From Brevibacterium oceani (GTDB lineage Bacteria; Actinomycetota; Actinomycetes; Actinomycetales; Brevibacteriaceae): a DNA stretch of 64,000 bases. Where the stretch lies: NCBI RefSeq assembly GCF_013623835.1, contig NZ_JABKDE010000005.1, positions 306,987 to 370,986 of the forward strand, read 5' to 3'. The notes under the pieces are model-generated. The model searched no databases, was not told the origin of the DNA, and was given only the letters and a program-made list of their open reading frames with translations. Shown in pieces: positions 8,653-16,672 of this stretch. The stretch's first letter is position 1, and the number at the start of each line of letters is the position of its first letter. The position numbers and the translations under genes are program-made.

Positions 8653-10086
8653 ATGCCGACCGTTTCCCTTGCCGAAATCACGCCCGCCATCGCTCTCGGA
8701 CCGCTTGATGGTCGCTACCGCAAAGACACCGCTGACCTCGTCGATCACCTCTCCGAGGCGGCGCTCAACCGCAACCGCATCATCGTCGAGATCGAATGGT
8801 TCATCCACCTCGCACAGAACTCCGTGATCGAGGGAGTCCGTCGTCTCACCCCCGACGAGGTCGACGGCCTGCGTGCCTTCGCCGACGGCTTCGACTCCGA
8901 GACCATCGCCACTCTGGCCGCCCACGAAGCGGTCACGGTCCACGACGTCAAGGCAGTCGAATACACAATCAAAGAAGCCCTAGTGGAGATCGGCGCCGAC
9001 GATCTCAGCGAGCTCGTGCACTTCTGCTGCACCTCGGAGGACATCAACAATCTGTCCTGGGCGCTCGGCATCAAGGGTGCCACCGAACAGGTCTGGCTGC
9101 CGCGTGCGAAGGCGCTCATCGACAGCATCGCCGAGTCCGCCGCAGCCCTGGCAGAAGTGCCCATGCTCGCCCACACCCACGGTCAGCCGGCCACCCCGAC
9201 GACGATGGGCAAGGAATTCGCGGTGTTCATCCACCGCCTCCGCCGCCAGTACGAGCGCATCGCCTCCACCGACTTCCTCGGCAAGATCAACGGCGCCACC
9301 GGAACCTACTCGGCCCACCTGGCAGCCGTTCCGGGAGCCGATTGGCCGAAGATCGCCCAGACCTTCGTCGAGGACCGCCTCGGACTGACGTTCAACTCGC
9401 TGACCACGCAGATCGAATCGCACGACTGGGATGCCGAGCTCTTCGCCGACATCGCCCGGTTCAACCGCATCGCACACAATCTGGCCACCGATATGTGGAC
9501 CTACATCTCGATGAATTACTTCAAGCAGATCCCCGTGGCGGGAGCGACCGGTTCCTCGACGATGCCACACAAGGTCAACCCGATCCGGTTCGAGAACGCC
9601 GAGGCCAACCTCGAACTCTCCTGCGCCCTGCTCGATTCGCTCGCCTCGACCCTGGTGACCTCGCGGATGCAGCGGGACCTCACGGACTCGACCTCGCAGC
9701 GCAACATCGGCGTCGCCTTCGGCCACTCCTTGCTGGCGATGAACAACCTCGTCAAGGGACTGAGTGCTCTCGCCATCAACGAGGACGCCCTGTCCGCCGA
9801 CCTCGATGCGAACTGGGAGGTCCTCGGCGAGGCAGTCCAGTCGGTGATGCGCGCCGCCGGCCTGCAGGGCACTCCCGGAATGGAGAACCCGTACGAAACG
9901 CTCAAGGAGCTCACCCGCGGCAAGCGGATCAACCAGGCCGACCTGCAGGAGTTCGTCTCCGGGCTCGGCCTGCCCGACGAGCGGGCCGAACTGCTCAAGG
10001 CGCTGACCCCGGCCACCTACATCGGCGTGGCCGCCCAGCTGGCCGAGGCCGAGGTCGCCGACTGGCAGAAGCTCAGCGAAGCCTGA
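8653..10086 (+). CDS. purB: Adenylosuccinate lyase
   Basis: 477 residues. It catalyses two beta-eliminations that release fumarate: SAICAR to AICAR in de novo purine synthesis, and adenylosuccinate to AMP. The fumarase/aspartase superfamily signature is complete: SSTMPHKVNPIRFENAEAN carries the flexible catalytic loop, and THGQPATPTTMGKE and TSEDINNLSWAL are the other conserved blocks. The N-terminal ALGPLDGRYR marks the longer, E. coli-type PurB. It stands alone, ended by the long palindrome at 10119-10176; no other purine gene is adjacent. Confidence 0.96.
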   Translation: MPTVSLAEITPAIALGPLDGRYRKDTADLVDHLSEAALNRNRIIVEIEWFIHLAQNSVIEGVRRLTPDEVDGLRAFADGFDSETIATLAAHEAVTVHDVKAVEYTIKEALVEIGADDLSELVHFCCTSEDINNLSWALGIKGATEQVWLPRAKALIDSIAESAAALAEVPMLAHTHGQPATPTTMGKEFAVFIHRLRRQYERIASTDFLGKINGATGTYSAHLAAVPGADWPKIAQTFVEDRLGLTFNSLTTQIESHDWDAELFADIARFNRIAHNLATDMWTYISMNYFKQIPVAGATGSSTMPHKVNPIRFENAEANLELSCALLDSLASTLVTSRMQRDLTDSTSQRNIGVAFGHSLLAMNNLVKGLSALAINEDALSADLDANWEVLGEAVQSVMRAAGLQGTPGMENPYETLKELTRGKRINQADLQEFVSGLGLPDERAELLKALTPATYIGVAAQLAEAEVADWQKLSEA

Positions 10087-10118
10087 TCCGCTGCTGTCGA
10101 CGACTCTTCCATGAGCCT

Positions 10119-10176
10119 GGCGCGACACATCGGGGCCGGTTTCCGAATTCGGAAACCGGCCCCGATGTGTCGCGCC
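10119..10176. terminator. 58-bp perfect palindrome between convergent genes
   Basis: Bases 10119-10147 are the exact reverse complement of 10148-10176, with no spacer. The centre is GAATTC and the outer ends read GGCGCGACACATC. It lies between purB (+) and a lipoprotein gene (-), so a two-way terminator is the likely job. A loopless 29-bp arm is far longer than a typical intrinsic terminator, and no T-tract follows. Confidence 0.7.
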
Positions 10177-10185
10177 GATCGTCGA

Positions 10186-10983
10186 TCAGGCCGAGGGGAT
10201 GTCGAAGGTCGTTGTGAACTCCGGGACCTTCTCGTCGGTTCCCATCACCTTGCCGGCTCCGCGTTCGTAGCGGATCGTGTACGTGTCCTTCTTCTCATCG
10301 GGAATGTACGCGATCCAGCCCTGGTGGGTTCCGCCGTCGCGGCGTGAGACGTCCTCGAAGGGGTCGTAACCCGCGGCTCTCATCTCCTCCTTGAGGCCGT
10401 CCGTCTGGTCGTATCGGTATTCGGCACCACCGTCGTTGGAGATCTTGAACGCTCCCGACTGGATGAGTCCGCTGTACTTCTGTCCTGGGGTGATCTTGAC
10501 CTCGAGGAGGACGACTTCACCGCCGAGTTCGATGGCCGTCGCTCTCTTGGACGAGTCGAAGTTCCGCACGGCCGAAAGCACCTCGATCTTGTCCTGCATC
10601 TCGGGATCCTCGAAGCTCTTCCCGATGCTGGCCTCCCCCTGACTGCCCGACGACTGCCCTGAGTCCGAGCCCGAGGACCCACTATCTGAAGTTCCGCCGT
10701 CCGCGCTGCTCGTCCCGGTGTCGGAAGCGGCTGTGCCATCATCGGCGCTCTCCGTGCCCGCGTCCGATGAGGAAGAGCCCGCGTCAGAGGCCGCCTCGTC
10801 GCCATTCGAATCCTGCGAGGCCTCGTCCTCACCGCTCGGCTGCTGACCATTCGCTCCGGCCTGTTCACCGGAGGTGCCGTCCTGGTCGGGCACCACCTGG
10901 TCGATGAGCGAGCAGCCGGAGAAAGCGAGGGTGCAGCTGAGCAGGGCGGCTGCTGTGAGAGCGGCGCGATTCGTGCGTTTCAT
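10186..10983 (-). CDS. Secreted lipoprotein with Ig-like (DUF4352-like) domain
   Basis: 265 residues. The signal peptide ends in a lipobox, LAFSGC, so Cys 24 should be lipidated and the protein anchored outside the membrane. Residues about 30-145 are a low-complexity Ser/Asp/Gly/Glu spacer. The C-terminal 120 residues look like a beta-sandwich (VVLLEVKITPGQKYSG, FEDVSRRDGG, YTIRYERG, FTTTFDIPSA) of the kind annotated as DUF4352/telomeric-repeat-binding-like extracellular domain; that assignment is tentative. AAGGAG precedes the ATG. No functional clue from neighbours. Confidence 0.75.
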   Translation of the reverse strand: MKRTNRAALTAAALLSCTLAFSGCSLIDQVVPDQDGTSGEQAGANGQQPSGEDEASQDSNGDEAASDAGSSSSDAGTESADDGTAASDTGTSSADGGTSDSGSSGSDSGQSSGSQGEASIGKSFEDPEMQDKIEVLSAVRNFDSSKRATAIELGGEVVLLEVKITPGQKYSGLIQSGAFKISNDGGAEYRYDQTDGLKEEMRAAGYDPFEDVSRRDGGTHQGWIAYIPDEKKDTYTIRYERGAGKVMGTDEKVPEFTTTFDIPSA

Positions 10984-11290
10984 GGTGACTCCTTGGTCGG
11001 TTCCTCACACCCGGGAATCGACCACCCGAATGCCTGTGATGAAACCAACCTATGAGCCCGGCTCCGCCGAGATGTGCGCTCTGTGTGACAGAACAGCCAC
11101 GCCTGTCATCGATCAGGCGCAGCGTGACTCTCAGCCGATGGAGTCGAGTTCAGGCATCGCTGATGAACGGGCGGGAGTCCCGCCTGCGCACGGCCGGGCG
11201 GATGTCTGTCCGACCCCTTCTGCGTATGGCGGGACGCCTGCCCGGGCGGGAGTCCCGCCCGACCCCGCCTGCGCCCGCCGGACCCCGCAC
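10984..11290. other. Intergenic region with short inverted repeats
   Basis: It carries the promoter side of the lipoprotein gene and the 3' side of the - strand transporter gene. Two copies of a short dyad, GGCGGGAGTCCCGCC, occur at 11170-11184 and within 11243-11261, the second extended to nine-base arms. Either could terminate transporter transcription. No gene is seen. Confidence 0.5.
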
Positions 11291-12691
11291 TCAGGCGGGG
11301 ACGAGGTGCCTGTCCGCGTCCACCTCGGCGAGGGTCTTCTTCCCCATGCTGCGGGCGAGGAAGAGCGTGGGAACGCCGGCGACGACGATGACGACGGTCG
11401 CGTAGATCGCCGGAGCCAAGTTGATGCCGGTCGACGACATCAGCGCCGTGGCGATGAGCGGCGAGAGACCGCCGAAGAGGACGGTCGCGACGTTGTAGCC
11501 GATCGCCATTCCGGAGAACCGGCTCGTGCCGGTGAACTGCTCTGGCACCATGGCCGCGGCGACCGCACTCCACCCGGCCGCGGGAATCGCGAGGAAGGCG
11601 ACACCGAAGACCGCCCCACCTGAGGAGCTGCCGCCCAGCAGGGCGTATGCGGGAATGATCGTGAACACGAATACGGCCATGAGCACGGCCAGGGCGGGTT
11701 TGCGGCCGAACCGGTCCGAGGCCAGACCGAAGAACGGGGTGACGACGATGGCGACGACGGCGGCCACAGTGCCCAGCGCCAGGGACCCGGAATTCGGGAC
11801 CTTCGCGACCTCTTCGATATAAGTGGGCACGTAGGTGATGTTGAGGAAGTAACTGACCGAGCCGATCGAGGAGATGAGGAAGGCGACGAGGATCGCCCGC
11901 GGCTGCTCGAGGATCGCGGTGATGAGCGGCGACCGTTCGAGCGCGGTGTCAGTCTTCTCCTTCTCCGCCTGCTGCAGCCGTTTGAAGGTCTCGGTCTCCT
12001 CCATCATCGACCGCAGCGGGACCATAAGGATCGCGAGCACGGCGCCGAGGACGAACAGCAGCCGCCATCCCCACGAATCCATCGCGTCGGAGCTGAGCGT
12101 GTTGGCCAGCAGCGCACCGGATCCGACCGCCAGGAGGGCGCCGACCTCGCTGTTGGCCGCCGCCCAGCTGGCGGCGAGTCCGCGCTTTCCCGGTCCGGCC
12201 GATTCCATGAGGAAGACCATGATTCCGGTGTACTCGGCGCCGACGGAGAACCCGGACAGGCACCGCAGCGTGACCATGAGGACGCCCGCCCAGATGCCGA
12301 TCGTCTCATAGTTCGGGATAACGGCGATCCCGAGCATCGAGATGGCCATGAGGACCGCGGAGATGATGAGCGTGGAGCGTCGTCCGATCCGATCGCCGAG
12401 GTGGCCGAAGACCATCGCGCCCAAGGGACGGAAGAGGAAGCCTGCCGCACCCACTCCGAGAGTGAGCAGCAGAGAATCCGTCTGATCGCCGAAGAACTCC
12501 TTGGTCAGCGTCGTGGCGACGTAGAAGAAGATCGAGAAGTCGTACCATTCGACGACTGTGCCGAAGGCCGCAACGAACATCGAGCGACGGCGTCCGCGCT
12601 CACTCCTGCGCCGCTGCTCGGAGGTGGCACCTGAGGGAGTGGCCCCTGAAGAGGTGGGGTCTGAAGAGGTGTGCTGATCGAACTCTGACAT
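11291..12691 (-). CDS. MFS transporter, metabolite:H+ symporter (MHS/ProP-like) family
   Basis: 466 residues with 12 predicted membrane segments. The MHS signature is clear: VVEWYDFSIFFYVATTL in the first helix, PLGAMVFGHLGDRIGRR as the loop 2-3 motif, and RCLSGFSVGAEYTG in helix 5. Family members import organic acids or compatible solutes such as citrate, 2-oxoglutarate, shikimate or proline/betaine with protons. The substrate cannot be read from the sequence. The N-terminal 35 residues are Ser/Thr/Gly-rich and cytoplasmic. It is divergent from the alpha/beta hydrolase gene; the dyad at 12822-12837 lies between them. Confidence 0.88.
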   Translation of the reverse strand: MSEFDQHTSSDPTSSGATPSGATSEQRRRSERGRRRSMFVAAFGTVVEWYDFSIFFYVATTLTKEFFGDQTDSLLLTLGVGAAGFLFRPLGAMVFGHLGDRIGRRSTLIISAVLMAISMLGIAVIPNYETIGIWAGVLMVTLRCLSGFSVGAEYTGIMVFLMESAGPGKRGLAASWAAANSEVGALLAVGSGALLANTLSSDAMDSWGWRLLFVLGAVLAILMVPLRSMMEETETFKRLQQAEKEKTDTALERSPLITAILEQPRAILVAFLISSIGSVSYFLNITYVPTYIEEVAKVPNSGSLALGTVAAVVAIVVTPFFGLASDRFGRKPALAVLMAVFVFTIIPAYALLGGSSSGGAVFGVAFLAIPAAGWSAVAAAMVPEQFTGTSRFSGMAIGYNVATVLFGGLSPLIATALMSSTGINLAPAIYATVVIVVAGVPTLFLARSMGKKTLAEVDADRHLVPA

Positions 12692-12821
12692 CGTCGATTC
12701 CAGTTCGTCGGGAATATGCGATCGTGGGGTCGGTGCCGCTGGGGCCAGGCGGCCGGATCGCTCGTCGTCCTGAGCGTACCAGTCGGGCGTGACATCTCGA
12801 ACCGTTCACGACAGAACTTTT

Positions 12822-12837
12822 GCTACCGAACAGTAGC
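12822..12837. promoter_or_regulatory. Dyad GCTAC-N6-GTAGC in divergent promoter
   Basis: A 16-base inverted repeat with five-base arms, in the gap between the transporter (-) and hydrolase (+) genes, just upstream of the hydrolase start. It contains TACCGAACAGTA, similar in form to TetR-family operators. GGCTAC recurs at 12853-12858. No regulator gene lies nearby, so the binder is unknown. Confidence 0.35.
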
Positions 12838-12869
12838 CAAGTGTCGGATCGGTGGCTACGCTCGATGAC

Positions 12870-13916
12870 ATGGAGAGATCAGCACCGCAGCCTCTGCACA
12901 TTCCGGTCCGCAGCCGCCTCGGCGACGGGACCATCACCGGTCATCTCCTTCAGCCCGAGGTTTCGCCGCGCGGAGTGGTCACGATCCATCCGGCCACTGC
13001 GACGCCGGAGCGCTTCTACTTCTCCTTCGCCGATGCCCTCGTCGATCGCGGGTTCGCCGTGGTCACCTACCGGATGCGCGGGGTCGGCAGTCCTGCCGCG
13101 CGGACGAATCCGCGACTGCGCATGAGCGACTGGATCACCGAGGATGTTCCTGCCGTATCCGCGTGGACGGAGGAGAGGTTCCCCGGACTGCCGCAGTTCG
13201 CCCTCGGGCACAGCCTCGGCGGGCATGCCCTATTGCTCGGGTTCGGCGGTGAACGGCTGAGCGGCATCGTCACCGTCGCGACGCATCGGGCGGCGACCCG
13301 GGACATCATCACCCGTACCGAACGCATGCGCGTGCGCGCCATCCTCTCCGCCCTCGGTCCGGCGCTGACCCGGCTCCTCGGGTATGCGCCGGGTGAGCGG
13401 CTCGGCCTCGGGGAGGACATTCCGCGAGCGGCCCTGCTCGAATGGTCGCACTGGGTGAGTCGGCCCGACTACTTCTTCGACATCCCCGAACTCTCCGCGG
13501 CAGCGCGGATGGCGCGTATGCTCACTCCCGTCCTCTCCGTCGGCGCCGCAGACGACCTGTGGGCCTCACCAGGGCAGATCGACGAACTCGTCGATCGACT
13601 GCTCCTCGCCCCGGTCGAGCGTCGGACATTCAACGCTACCGAGTTCGGTGTCAGGAAGATCGGTCATCACGGGCTGATGCGCCGCTCGGTCGGCAGCGGG
13701 GCCTGGCCGGAGATCATCGGCTGGCTGGCAAGAGCCGCAGATGCGCGGGCCGCGGACGTGCAGGGCGCAGACTCGCAGGCCGCAGGTGTGGGGCCCACGG
13801 ACTCGCAGGCCGCACGTGCGCAGACGGCTGAGGCTCAGCCGGAAGGCACGCAGGCCGCACGTGCGCAGGAAATGAGCGCGCTAACACCCCACCGAAATGC
13901 GCGGGTCGGAACGTGA
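12870..13916 (+). CDS. Alpha/beta hydrolase, esterase-like
   Basis: 348 residues from the ATG at 12870; an in-frame GTG at 12852 would add six. The alpha/beta hydrolase nucleophile elbow is GHSLGG. VVTIHPATATPERFYFSFADALVDRGFAVVTYRMRG is the oxyanion strand region, and a late GHHG supplies the likely catalytic His. Family members of this shape (YheT/serine aminopeptidase-like) include esterases of unknown substrate. The last 55 residues are a degenerate Ala/Gln repeat (units like ADSQAA, ARAQ) outside the fold. It converges closely on the flavoprotein gene. Confidence 0.78.
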   Translation: MERSAPQPLHIPVRSRLGDGTITGHLLQPEVSPRGVVTIHPATATPERFYFSFADALVDRGFAVVTYRMRGVGSPAARTNPRLRMSDWITEDVPAVSAWTEERFPGLPQFALGHSLGGHALLLGFGGERLSGIVTVATHRAATRDIITRTERMRVRAILSALGPALTRLLGYAPGERLGLGEDIPRAALLEWSHWVSRPDYFFDIPELSAAARMARMLTPVLSVGAADDLWASPGQIDELVDRLLLAPVERRTFNATEFGVRKIGHHGLMRRSVGSGAWPEIIGWLARAADARAADVQGADSQAAGVGPTDSQAARAQTAEAQPEGTQAARAQEMSALTPHRNARVGT

Positions 13917-13927
13917 CGTCCCGGTCC

Positions 13928-15334
13928 TCAGCGCGCGGTGAGGCCGAACAGCGAATCGGTGAACCGATTGCCGAACATCGCTTCCGGGTCGAGGCGGGCC
14001 CGCAGTGCACAGAAGTCGTCGAAGCGCGGGTAGAGTCCGCGCAGTCGGTCCGCGCCGAGGCTGTGGATCTTGCCCCAGTGCGGACGTCCGCCGTGGGCGA
14101 GCGCGATCTGCTCGACGACGCGGAAGTATTCGGCGAAGTCCTCCTTGTTGAACCGGTGGACGGCGATGTACATCGTCTCCCGACCCGAAGCCGTGGACAG
14201 CGGCACATCATCGGCGGCCGCGCACCGGACCTCGAGCGGGAACGAGATCGACCACCCCTTGGTCTCGATCGCCGCCCGGATCTCACGGATCGCTTGCGAG
14301 CCGGCGGCGAAGGGCAGTGCGTACTCCATCTCGTTGAAGCGCACTCGGCGCGGGGTGACGAACACGTCGTGGCCGGGCGCCCGGTAGATCCGGTCCGAGA
14401 CCACGGACTGGGCGATGCGGTTGATGGACGGCACCGCGGCCGGGACCTTCGCTCCGAGCTCGACGGCCAGACGCAGGGCTCCGTTCTCCACGACCTCCTT
14501 GTCCAGGAGATTGAGCCAACGGTTGCGCACCCCCGCCTCGGCGAGGTGACCGGGTCCGGCCTGCCCTGGATCCACGCGGGTATTCGTCTTCGTCAGCGCC
14601 GAATCGGTGTGTGGGAACCAGTAGAACTCGAAATGGTCGGCCGAGCGCATCCGCCCCTCGAGCCCGTCGAGGAGTTCGGCGAATCCGACCACCTTCTCCT
14701 CGGCGATGAGGTCGAAGGCCGGCACGCACTGGAGCTCGACCTCGGTGAGCACTCCGAGCACGCCGAGGCTGACCCGCGCGAGGTCGAAGACCTCGGATTC
14801 GTCCTCCGCGGACAGTTCGCGCACGCTGCCGTCGGGTCCCATCAGGGACAGCCCGGTGATGGTGCCCGCGAATCCGGTGAATCCGAGGCCGGTGCCGTGC
14901 GTGCTCGTCGAGATCGCCCCGGCCAGCGACTGCGGGTTGACGTCACCCTGGTTGGCCAGGGCCAGACCGAAGGGTGCGAGGAGGCCCGGGATGTCGCGCA
15001 GCCGGGTGCCCGCGTGGAAGCGCACGCGCCTGCGGTCCTCGTCGACGGCGACGATCCCGCTCAGTTCGTCGAGGTTGACCATGACGTCGTCACCCGCAGC
15101 GACCGGGGTGAACGAATGCCCGGCTCCGACGACGCGCAGTCGGTCACCGTCCGCGGAGGTGCGTGAGACGATCGCCGACAGCTCCCCCACCGAGGTGGGG
15201 CTCAGGTACGAGTGCGGATGGGCATGGACGTGCCCGGACCAGTTCCGAAACGCCTGACGGCCGGCCCCCGCGCCCTGCCCGGACCTGCCGCTTCGTCCGG
15301 ACTCGCCGTTTCGTCCCGTTTCCACTGTGCTCAC
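13928..15334 (-). CDS. FAD-linked aldonolactone oxidase family protein (D-arabinono-1,4-lactone oxidase-like)
   Basis: 468 residues from the chosen GTG. The FAD-binding PCMH domain shows VVGAGHSFTPVAA, where the His is normally the covalent FAD attachment, and SLAGAISTSTHGTG. The C-terminal ALO domain ends with HWGKIHS and DPEAMFGNRF, hallmarks of aldonolactone and alditol oxidases. The frame extends upstream to 15451, but the GTG at 15334 overlaps the stop of the preceding gene as GTGA, fitting translational coupling. The partner gene is a fold-type III PLP enzyme. Substrate unknown; a sugar lactone or polyol is likely by family. Confidence 0.85.
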   Translation of the reverse strand: MSTVETGRNGESGRSGRSGQGAGAGRQAFRNWSGHVHAHPHSYLSPTSVGELSAIVSRTSADGDRLRVVGAGHSFTPVAAGDDVMVNLDELSGIVAVDEDRRRVRFHAGTRLRDIPGLLAPFGLALANQGDVNPQSLAGAISTSTHGTGLGFTGFAGTITGLSLMGPDGSVRELSAEDESEVFDLARVSLGVLGVLTEVELQCVPAFDLIAEEKVVGFAELLDGLEGRMRSADHFEFYWFPHTDSALTKTNTRVDPGQAGPGHLAEAGVRNRWLNLLDKEVVENGALRLAVELGAKVPAAVPSINRIAQSVVSDRIYRAPGHDVFVTPRRVRFNEMEYALPFAAGSQAIREIRAAIETKGWSISFPLEVRCAAADDVPLSTASGRETMYIAVHRFNKEDFAEYFRVVEQIALAHGGRPHWGKIHSLGADRLRGLYPRFDDFCALRARLDPEAMFGNRFTDSLFGLTAR

Positions 15335-16623
15335 AGCACCAGCCCTTCTCCCCTGTACGTCGTCCAGGACTCGACCACTGTCGAGCCCGAGACGACGAGG
15401 AATTCGTTGAAATGTTCTGCCAGCTCCCCTGCCTTGGCATGCCTGAACCACACGAGGTCGCCGATGCGCAGATCCTCGACACCGGGCCCGGTCAGCGGCG
15501 TCTGCACCTCGCCGGGGCCCTCGAGGCCGGAGTATTCGAGCCCCGGCGGCCAGGCGATGGTCGGCAGGCGGTCGGCCCCGGGCACTCCCGAAGCGATGAA
15601 GCCGCCCTTGAAGACCGTCACCCAGCCGGGTGCGGGGCGGCGCACGACCGGGGTGACGAAGAAGGCGGCGGGACGGTGGCGGAAATGCGTATAACCGTCG
15701 AAGAGCCCCGGCGAAAACAGTCCGGACCCGGCCGCGAGTTCGCTCAGAGTGCCTTCGACCGCACTCGATTCGAAGGAGCCGGTGCCCCCGCCGTTGACGA
15801 ATTCGAGGTCGGCGACCTCGCGGACGGCGGCGATGACCGCGGCCCGGCGCTTCGCGAGCTCAGCGATCGAGGCCTTCTGCATGCGACGGACGATGGCCTG
15901 TCTGGCCGAGCGTCCGGCATCGCCGGTGCCGGCGATCTGCCCCTCGTAGAACATCAGACCGACGAGGTCGAAGCCGGGCCGAGCAGCGACCTGCCGGGCC
16001 AGAGCGACCGCGGAATTCTCGTCGCGGATCGGCGAACGCCGCGAGCCGATGTGGAACCGATCGCCCATCCAGGCCTCGGCCAGTCGGAAGGAGGCGTCGA
16101 CGTCGATGCACACCCGCACCGAGGCGGCGGCCGCCTCGGCGGGGTTCGGCTGCGTCGTCCGAGGCTCTGGCGTCGTTCGCGGTTCCTCCGCGGTCGGTAC
16201 GGACACCGGTCCCGCATCGGCGGGGGGATCTGCGAGGGAATCGCGGACCGCATCGATGATGTCGAGGTGGGCCACGGAATCGATCATCACCGTGATGTTC
16301 GTACACGCCCCCACCTCGGCGAACATCCGCGCCAGCGCCTGCTTGTCGAGGCTCGGATAGCCGATGACGATGTCACGGACGCCGCGCGCGTGGAGGTGAA
16401 GCGCCTCGGGCACGGAGTACGCGAGCACGCCGGAATACGCGGGATGGGCAAGCGCGCGTTCGATGGCCGCGGGCACCCGCAGGGACTTCGAGGCGACCCG
16501 GATCGGCAACCCGCGGGCACGGTCGGCCAGTGCGTCGAGGTTCGCGTCGAAAGCCCCGAGGTCGATCACGGCGGTCGGTGCTCCCGTGCCGTCCATCGCA
16601 CCACGCAGATCGCTCGAAACCAT
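15331..16623 (-). CDS. Fold-type III PLP enzyme (alanine racemase N-terminal / amino acid deaminase-like)
   Basis: 430 residues. The N-terminal alanine-racemase-type barrel begins TAVIDLGAFDANLDALADRA; the PLP lysine is in RVASKSLRV. VCIDVDASFRL, GLMFYEGQIAG and FVNGGGTGS are further barrel strands with phosphate-binding glycines. The C-terminal beta domain resembles D-threonine aldolase/D-serine dehydratase. An acidic, Pro-rich insertion lies near residue 150. It is translated with the downstream aldonolactone-oxidase-like gene through a GTGA overlap, a pairing I recall from other actinobacteria. Reaction not predictable beyond D-amino-acid or related chemistry. Divergent from succinate-semialdehyde dehydrogenase. 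Confidence 0.8.
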   Translation of the reverse strand: MVSSDLRGAMDGTGAPTAVIDLGAFDANLDALADRARGLPIRVASKSLRVPAAIERALAHPAYSGVLAYSVPEALHLHARGVRDIVIGYPSLDKQALARMFAEVGACTNITVMIDSVAHLDIIDAVRDSLADPPADAGPVSVPTAEEPRTTPEPRTTQPNPAEAAAASVRVCIDVDASFRLAEAWMGDRFHIGSRRSPIRDENSAVALARQVAARPGFDLVGLMFYEGQIAGTGDAGRSARQAIVRRMQKASIAELAKRRAAVIAAVREVADLEFVNGGGTGSFESSAVEGTLSELAAGSGLFSPGLFDGYTHFRHRPAAFFVTPVVRRPAPGWVTVFKGGFIASGVPGADRLPTIAWPPGLEYSGLEGPGEVQTPLTGPGVEDLRIGDLVWFRHAKAGELAEHFNEFLVVSGSTVVESWTTYRGEGLVL

Positions 16624-16640
16624 GTCAGATAGTCTATCCG

Positions 16641-16660
16641 CACATGACCTACGTCATATG
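16641..16660. promoter_or_regulatory. Operator-like dyad CACATGAC-CTAC-GTCATATG
   Basis: A 20-base imperfect palindrome (seven of eight arm bases pair) in the 49-base gap between the divergent racemase-like and succinate-semialdehyde dehydrogenase genes. Its TGAC-N4-GTCA core looks like a GntR- or Lrp-type site. The position would let one regulator control both directions. Confidence 0.4.
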
Positions 16661-16672
16661 GGAAGGAATCCG

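Noticed and set aside
12852..12869. GTG at 12852 as the hydrolase start
   Set aside because: Kept only as an alternative; the ATG at 12870 gives a protein of normal extent.
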